Shown here: positions 6,660-9,697 of the stretch, piece after piece | Layout of the letters: every line of letters begins with the position of its first letter | How positions within the stretch are numbered: position 1 is the stretch's first letter | Assembly (NCBI GenBank): GCA_947624765.1 | Contig: CANQLS010000044.1 | Location: 1-9,697, forward strand | DNA from: an uncultured Clostridia bacterium | Lineage (GTDB): Bacteria; Bacillota; Clostridia; TANB77; UBA1234 | Direction: 5' to 3' | DNA length: 9,697 nt | The notes under the pieces: model-generated | The model's input: only the letters and a program-made list of their open reading frames with translations | The model's database searches: none | What the model was told of the DNA's origin: nothing | Position numbers and translations under genes: made by a program

Positions 6660-6660
6660 A

Positions 6661-9225
6661 TTAGAGTTTTGATTTCATCTTAGACAATACATTCAACGCA
6701 TCAATCGGCGTTAATTCATTCAAATTTACTTTATCTAATTCAGCAGCAACTTCACCTAATTTATAATTAAACAAATCAAATTGTCCTGGTGTTTGTGTTT
6801 GCTTTTTATTTTCATTATGATTTTTATTTACAAAATTAGTTTCTTTCAATTGCTTCAAAATCGTATTTGCTCTAGTAATTACTGTATTTGGAATGCCAGC
6901 TAATTTTGCCACATGCACACCATAACTTTCATCGGCACCACCACGAATAATTTTACGAAGAAAAATTATATCTTCACCTTTTTCTTTTACTGCAATACAA
7001 TAATTCTTAATGCCCTCCATTTTGCTTTCTAATTCAGTTAATTCATGATAATGCGTAGCAAATAATGTTCTTGCACCAATTTTTTCTTTATTACTAATAT
7101 ATTCTACAACAGCCCATGCAATAGATAAGCCATCAAATGTAGACGTACCTCGTCCAATTTCATCTAAAATTAACAAACTCTTTTTATCAGCATTAATCAA
7201 AATATTAGAAACTTCGCTCATTTCAACCATAAACGTAGACTGTCCTGTTGATAAATCATCAGAAGCACCTACTCTAGTAAAAATCCTATCAACTAGACCA
7301 ATTTTCGCATAGCTTGCAGGTACAAAACTACCTATTTGTGCCATTAAAACAATTAGAGCTACTTGTCGCATATATGTAGACTTTCCTGCCATATTTGGTC
7401 CTGTAATAATATTTACACGATCTTCAGCAGTATTAAGCATTGTATCATTTGGAACGAAACTTCCTGTTGGAATTAAACTTTCTACTACTGGGTGTCTACC
7501 ATCTTTAATAACAATATCTTCAGAGTCATCAACAATTGGCATAATATAATTATTTTGATCAGCAACTTCCGCAAATGTTGAAAGTACATCCAAACAAGCT
7601 ACTGCATTACTTGTCTGTTGCAATCTTTTAATTTGCAATGCAATCTTATCACGTACTTCCAAAAAAATTTCATATTCCAAATTTACTACTTTATCCTGTG
7701 CTCCTAAAATAGTATTTTCTACTTCTTTTAATTCTTCTGTAATATATCTTTCACCATTTGTAAGTGTTTGCTTGCGGATAAATCGGTCTGGCACAAGAGG
7801 TACATTTCCTTTTGAAACTTCAATATAATAACCAAAAACTTTATTAAATCCAACTCTTAAATTTTTAATTCCCGTAGCTTCCTTTTCTTTTGTTTCAATA
7901 GCAAGAACCCAATTTTTGCCTTCCGTAGAAGCTGTTCTTAGCTTATTAACTTCTTCATTATATGAAGATTTAATAATTCCACCTTCCTTTAATGTCATAG
8001 GAGGATCATCTGTAATTGCATCCTCAATTAATTTAGCCACATCTTCCATCAAATCCATTTGAGAATTCAATGAAGAAAGAATAGGCGAATTAGCCACTTC
8101 AATTAATTTTTTTAATTCTGGCAATTGGTATAGAGAACTTTTCAAAGAAATTAAATCACGTGCATGAACTGTACCATATGCTATCTTTCCAACCAAACGT
8201 TCAATATCATACACTTTTTTCAAAGTCTCTCTTATCTCGCCTCGCATCATTACATTATCTTTTAACTCTTGAACACCTTCTAATCTTCCATGAATGTCTT
8301 CCAAATTCATCAAAGGTTTTTCAATCCATCTTCTTAACAATCTACCACCCATAGAAGTAGATGTTTTATCTAATACCCAAAGTAAGCTTCCCCTTTTATT
8401 TTTGTCGCGAATTGTTTCCGTTAATTCCAAATTTTTTCTAGCTACACTATCCAAAACCATATATTGATTTATTTCATAAATTTCAATATGATTAATATGT
8501 TTCAAATCTATTTTTTGCGTTTTACGAATATATGAAAGTAACGTATTTGTAGCTTCCTTCGCATACGGTAACTTTTCTAAAGCAGATGGTCTCTCTACTT
8601 CAGTTTCAACATATTCACCATCAACTGTAATATAAGTATGAAATCTATTTTTAATATCTTGAACAAACGCTTCATCTTTAAATAATTCTTCATTCACAAC
8701 AATTTCAGCAGGTTCAAATCTAGAAAGTTCACTTAAAAGTTTTGAATAATTATTACCTTCAGTAATTTCTGTTGTAGAAAACTCTCCAGTAGAAACATCA
8801 GCATATGCTAACCCATAATAAATACCAACTCTATAAATTGATGCAATATAATTATTTTTCTTTTCGTCTAACATATTAGTTTCTATAATCGTTCCGGGTG
8901 TAATAACTCTAATAACTTCTCTCTTTACAATTCCTTTAGCCAATGCAGGATCTTCCATTTGCTCACATACAGCAACTTTATGACCATGTGCAATCAATTT
9001 CGCAATATAACTTTGAACGGCATGATGTGGCACTCCACACATAGGAGCTCTTTCAGGTTGTCCACAATCTCTGCCAGTTAGTGTAAGTTCTAATTCACGA
9101 GATGCCACAATAGCATCATCAAAAAACATTTCAAAAAAATCGCCTAAACGATACATTAATATACAATCTTGATATTGATTTTTTACTTTCATATACTGCT
9201 TCATCATAGGTGTCAACTCTTCCAA
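6661..9225 (-). CDS. mutS: DNA mismatch repair protein MutS
   Basis: MutS binds mismatches and small loops as an ABC-type ATPase and recruits MutL. From TTG 9225 the product is 854 residues, close to the E. coli length of 853. Residues 1-12 read (L/M)EELTPMMKQYM, the usual MutS opening. The mismatch-reading F-x-E motif is in GDFFEMF (Phe30, Glu32). The ATPase has Walker A GPNMAGKS (609-616), STGQSTFMVEM (659-669), Walker B LLILDEIGRGTS (684-695, Asp688/Glu689) and the H-loop THYHEL (724-729). QFDLF (815-819) near the C-terminus fits the beta-clamp motif QxxLF. The open frame reaches an ATG at 9324, but that adds 33 residues from the inverted repeat and promoter. A Shine-Dalgarno AAGGAAG (9240-9234) lies 8 nt before the TTG, so TTG 9225 is chosen. 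An extended -10 promoter lies just upstream. Confidence 0.97.
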   Translation of the reverse strand: MEELTPMMKQYMKVKNQYQDCILMYRLGDFFEMFFDDAIVASRELELTLTGRDCGQPERAPMCGVPHHAVQSYIAKLIAHGHKVAVCEQMEDPALAKGIVKREVIRVITPGTIIETNMLDEKKNNYIASIYRVGIYYGLAYADVSTGEFSTTEITEGNNYSKLLSELSRFEPAEIVVNEELFKDEAFVQDIKNRFHTYITVDGEYVETEVERPSALEKLPYAKEATNTLLSYIRKTQKIDLKHINHIEIYEINQYMVLDSVARKNLELTETIRDKNKRGSLLWVLDKTSTSMGGRLLRRWIEKPLMNLEDIHGRLEGVQELKDNVMMRGEIRETLKKVYDIERLVGKIAYGTVHARDLISLKSSLYQLPELKKLIEVANSPILSSLNSQMDLMEDVAKLIEDAITDDPPMTLKEGGIIKSSYNEEVNKLRTASTEGKNWVLAIETKEKEATGIKNLRVGFNKVFGYYIEVSKGNVPLVPDRFIRKQTLTNGERYITEELKEVENTILGAQDKVVNLEYEIFLEVRDKIALQIKRLQQTSNAVACLDVLSTFAEVADQNNYIMPIVDDSEDIVIKDGRHPVVESLIPTGSFVPNDTMLNTAEDRVNIITGPNMAGKSTYMRQVALIVLMAQIGSFVPASYAKIGLVDRIFTRVGASDDLSTGQSTFMVEMSEVSNILINADKKSLLILDEIGRGTSTFDGLSIAWAVVEYISNKEKIGARTLFATHYHELTELESKMEGIKNYCIAVKEKGEDIIFLRKIIRGGADESYGVHVAKLAGIPNTVITRANTILKQLKETNFVNKNHNENKKQTQTPGQFDLFNYKLGEVAAELDKVNLNELTPIDALNVLSKMKSKL

Positions 9226-9233
9226 AACAATCA

Positions 9234-9240
9234 CTTCCTT
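9234..9240 (-). promoter_or_regulatory. mutS ribosome binding site (decides the start)
   Basis: AAGGAAG on the minus strand is 8 nt before TTG 9225. No comparable site precedes the ATG at 9324, and the second in-frame ATG (9258) overlaps the promoter -10 region. Confidence 0.7.
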
Positions 9241-9248
9241 ACACGGTA

Positions 9249-9277
9249 ATTTTATCATTTTAGTATTGCGAATGCAA
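9249..9277 (-). promoter_or_regulatory. Predicted extended -10 promoter of mutS
   Basis: On the minus strand TGATAAAAT (9257-9249) is an extended -10 (TGN plus TAAAAT). A weak -35, TTGCAT (9277-9272), is 17 bp upstream of it. Transcription would start near 9242, giving a leader of only about 17 nt that already contains the Shine-Dalgarno site. The promoter lies between the large inverted repeat and the gene. Confidence 0.6.
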
Positions 9278-9291
9278 GAAAATATTTGCGT

Positions 9292-9402
9292 GGGGACGCC
9301 CTTAAATGTGCGATTAGGTAACATAATTTCAAGTGCATTTATTAGTGATTATTTGTACAATTTAAAATTATGTTACCTAATCGCACATTTAAGGGCGTCC
9401 CC
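9292..9402. repeat. Perfect 38-bp inverted repeat (foldback element) upstream of mutS
   Basis: The left arm at 9292-9329 (GGGGACGCCC ... CATAATTT) is the exact reverse complement of the right arm at 9365-9402, around a 35-nt AT-rich loop. An outer ATTTGC/GCAAAT pairing (9284-9289 with 9408-9413) extends the structure across a small internal loop, about 130 nt in all. It fills most of the gap between the upstream gene and mutS. No clear T-run follows on either side, so it is not a standard intrinsic terminator, although it may block read-through. The perfection of the arms suggests a recently inserted MITE- or REP-like element. No transposase gene and no obvious target-site duplication are visible. 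Confidence 0.92.
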
Positions 9403-9424
9403 ATTGTGCAAATTTCATAACAAT

Positions 9425-9697
9425 TTATTCGTTGCTATATTTCAAAATAGGATAACCAGTTTTTTCATCTAGTTTCCATGCTAATAATTCTACAAAATCC
9501 TCATCTTCCCCATGTTCTTCATTATAACTTGCAACATAAGTATTCAATATATCCACAAATTTTTGACTTTGCATCGTTGCCAACGGTAATGCCTTTGTAT
9601 TTTCATCAACAGATAATGTTCCTCCCGAATGGTTACCAACCAACAAGTTAAACTCTTCTGGCCAATAACAATTTTCTATATAGTGCGTTCCATATCC
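9425..9697 (-). CDS. C-terminal end of a probable GLUG-type surface protein (partial)
   Basis: Ninety codons and a TAA stop are in the window; the frame is open to the right edge, so the start lies outside. The visible sequence runs GYGTHYIENCYWPEEF, then LLVGNHSGGTLS, ATMQSQKFVDILNTY, and ends LLAWKLDEKTGYPILKYSNE. The pattern of an NCYW segment, VGNxSGGT, an M-S-x-x-F-V-x-x-L-N segment and a closing W...GYPILK is typical of the last repeat unit of secreted proteins carrying GLUG or similar beta-repeat motifs, as I recall them. It would be extracellular or cell-wall associated, but no signal peptide or anchor is in view. A TTG at 9646 is merely an internal Leu codon. It is unlikely to share a function with mutS, being separated from it by the foldback element and the mutS promoter. 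Confidence 0.6.
   Translation of the reverse strand, partial: GYGTHYIENCYWPEEFNLLVGNHSGGTLSVDENTKALPLATMQSQKFVDILNTYVASYNEEHGEDEDFVELLAWKLDEKTGYPILKYSNE

Larger units (their letters stand above)
6325..6660. repeat. Tandem intergenic repeat array (two 148/149-bp units plus a partial third)
   Basis: Unit 1 (6325-6472) and unit 2 (6473-6621) are nearly identical: I count about four substitutions and one 1-nt indel. A third, partial copy (6622-6660) runs up to the mutS stop codon. Each begins CATTCAACA and includes GATGCCGATTTTCATTCATT, GTGAATGAAG and CGTGCTTATATGCACG. The array is clearly richer in G+C than the genes around it. It fills the whole gap between mutS and the DUF692-like gene. No gene longer than 12-13 codons fits inside a unit. 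There is no transposase, and no CRISPR-like repeat-spacer pattern. It could be a REP- or MITE-like repeat or a repeated non-coding RNA. Confidence 0.9.

Noticed and set aside
6325..6660. CRISPR array
   Set aside because: The units are about 148 bp, contiguous and nearly identical throughout, with no short repeats separated by unique spacers and no cas genes.
9226..9324. Longer mutS start at ATG 9324
   Set aside because: The extra codons fall in the inverted-repeat arm and the promoter, lack a Shine-Dalgarno site and do not match MutS N-termini.
9284..9413. Standard intrinsic terminator
   Set aside because: The arms are far longer than usual and no T-run follows on either strand.

Overview
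The window looks like a chromosomal segment of a low-G+C Bacillota, most likely a member of Clostridia. The DNA is AT-rich, Shine-Dalgarno sites are strong (AGGAGG type), and promoters are sigma-A-like. The gene content is mutS, mutL, miaA, sepF, divIVA and a Bacillota-type lipoprotein. TGA is used as a stop (miaA) and Trp is TGG, so the code is standard. Every gene reads on the minus strand, so transcription runs from high to low coordinates.

In transcription order, the right edge (9697-9425) holds the C-terminal end of a probable GLUG-type surface protein. A perfect 38-bp inverted repeat with a 35-nt loop follows (9292-9402), then a compact extended -10 promoter, then mutS (9225-6661, starting at TTG). 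Next comes a 336-bp repeat array (6325-6660): two nearly identical 148/149-bp units, each able to form a 127-nt hairpin, plus an orphan 3' half. After it lies a tight group: a DUF692/MNIO-like TIM-barrel protein (6304-5474), mutL (5472-3556), miaA (3552-2650) and a membrane-anchored HlyD-like protein (2631-1366). Gaps in this group are 1, 3 and 18 nt. A separate sigma-A promoter (1312-1285), preceded by 11-bp-phased A-tracts, drives sepF (1239-787) and divIVA (768-313). An intrinsic terminator (308-275) ends that unit. The left edge carries the first 82 residues of a cyclophilin-type lipoprotein.

Functionally the window joins DNA mismatch repair (MutS recognises mismatches, MutL nicks), tRNA A37 prenylation (MiaA) and cell division and pole placement (SepF, DivIVA). 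The least expected parts are the DUF692-like gene abutting mutL, the hairpin array between mutS and that gene, and the long foldback element just upstream of the mutS promoter. Four starts were moved inward from the longest ORF (mutS, DUF692-like, sepF, divIVA), because the Shine-Dalgarno position and family N-termini agree on the shorter forms.
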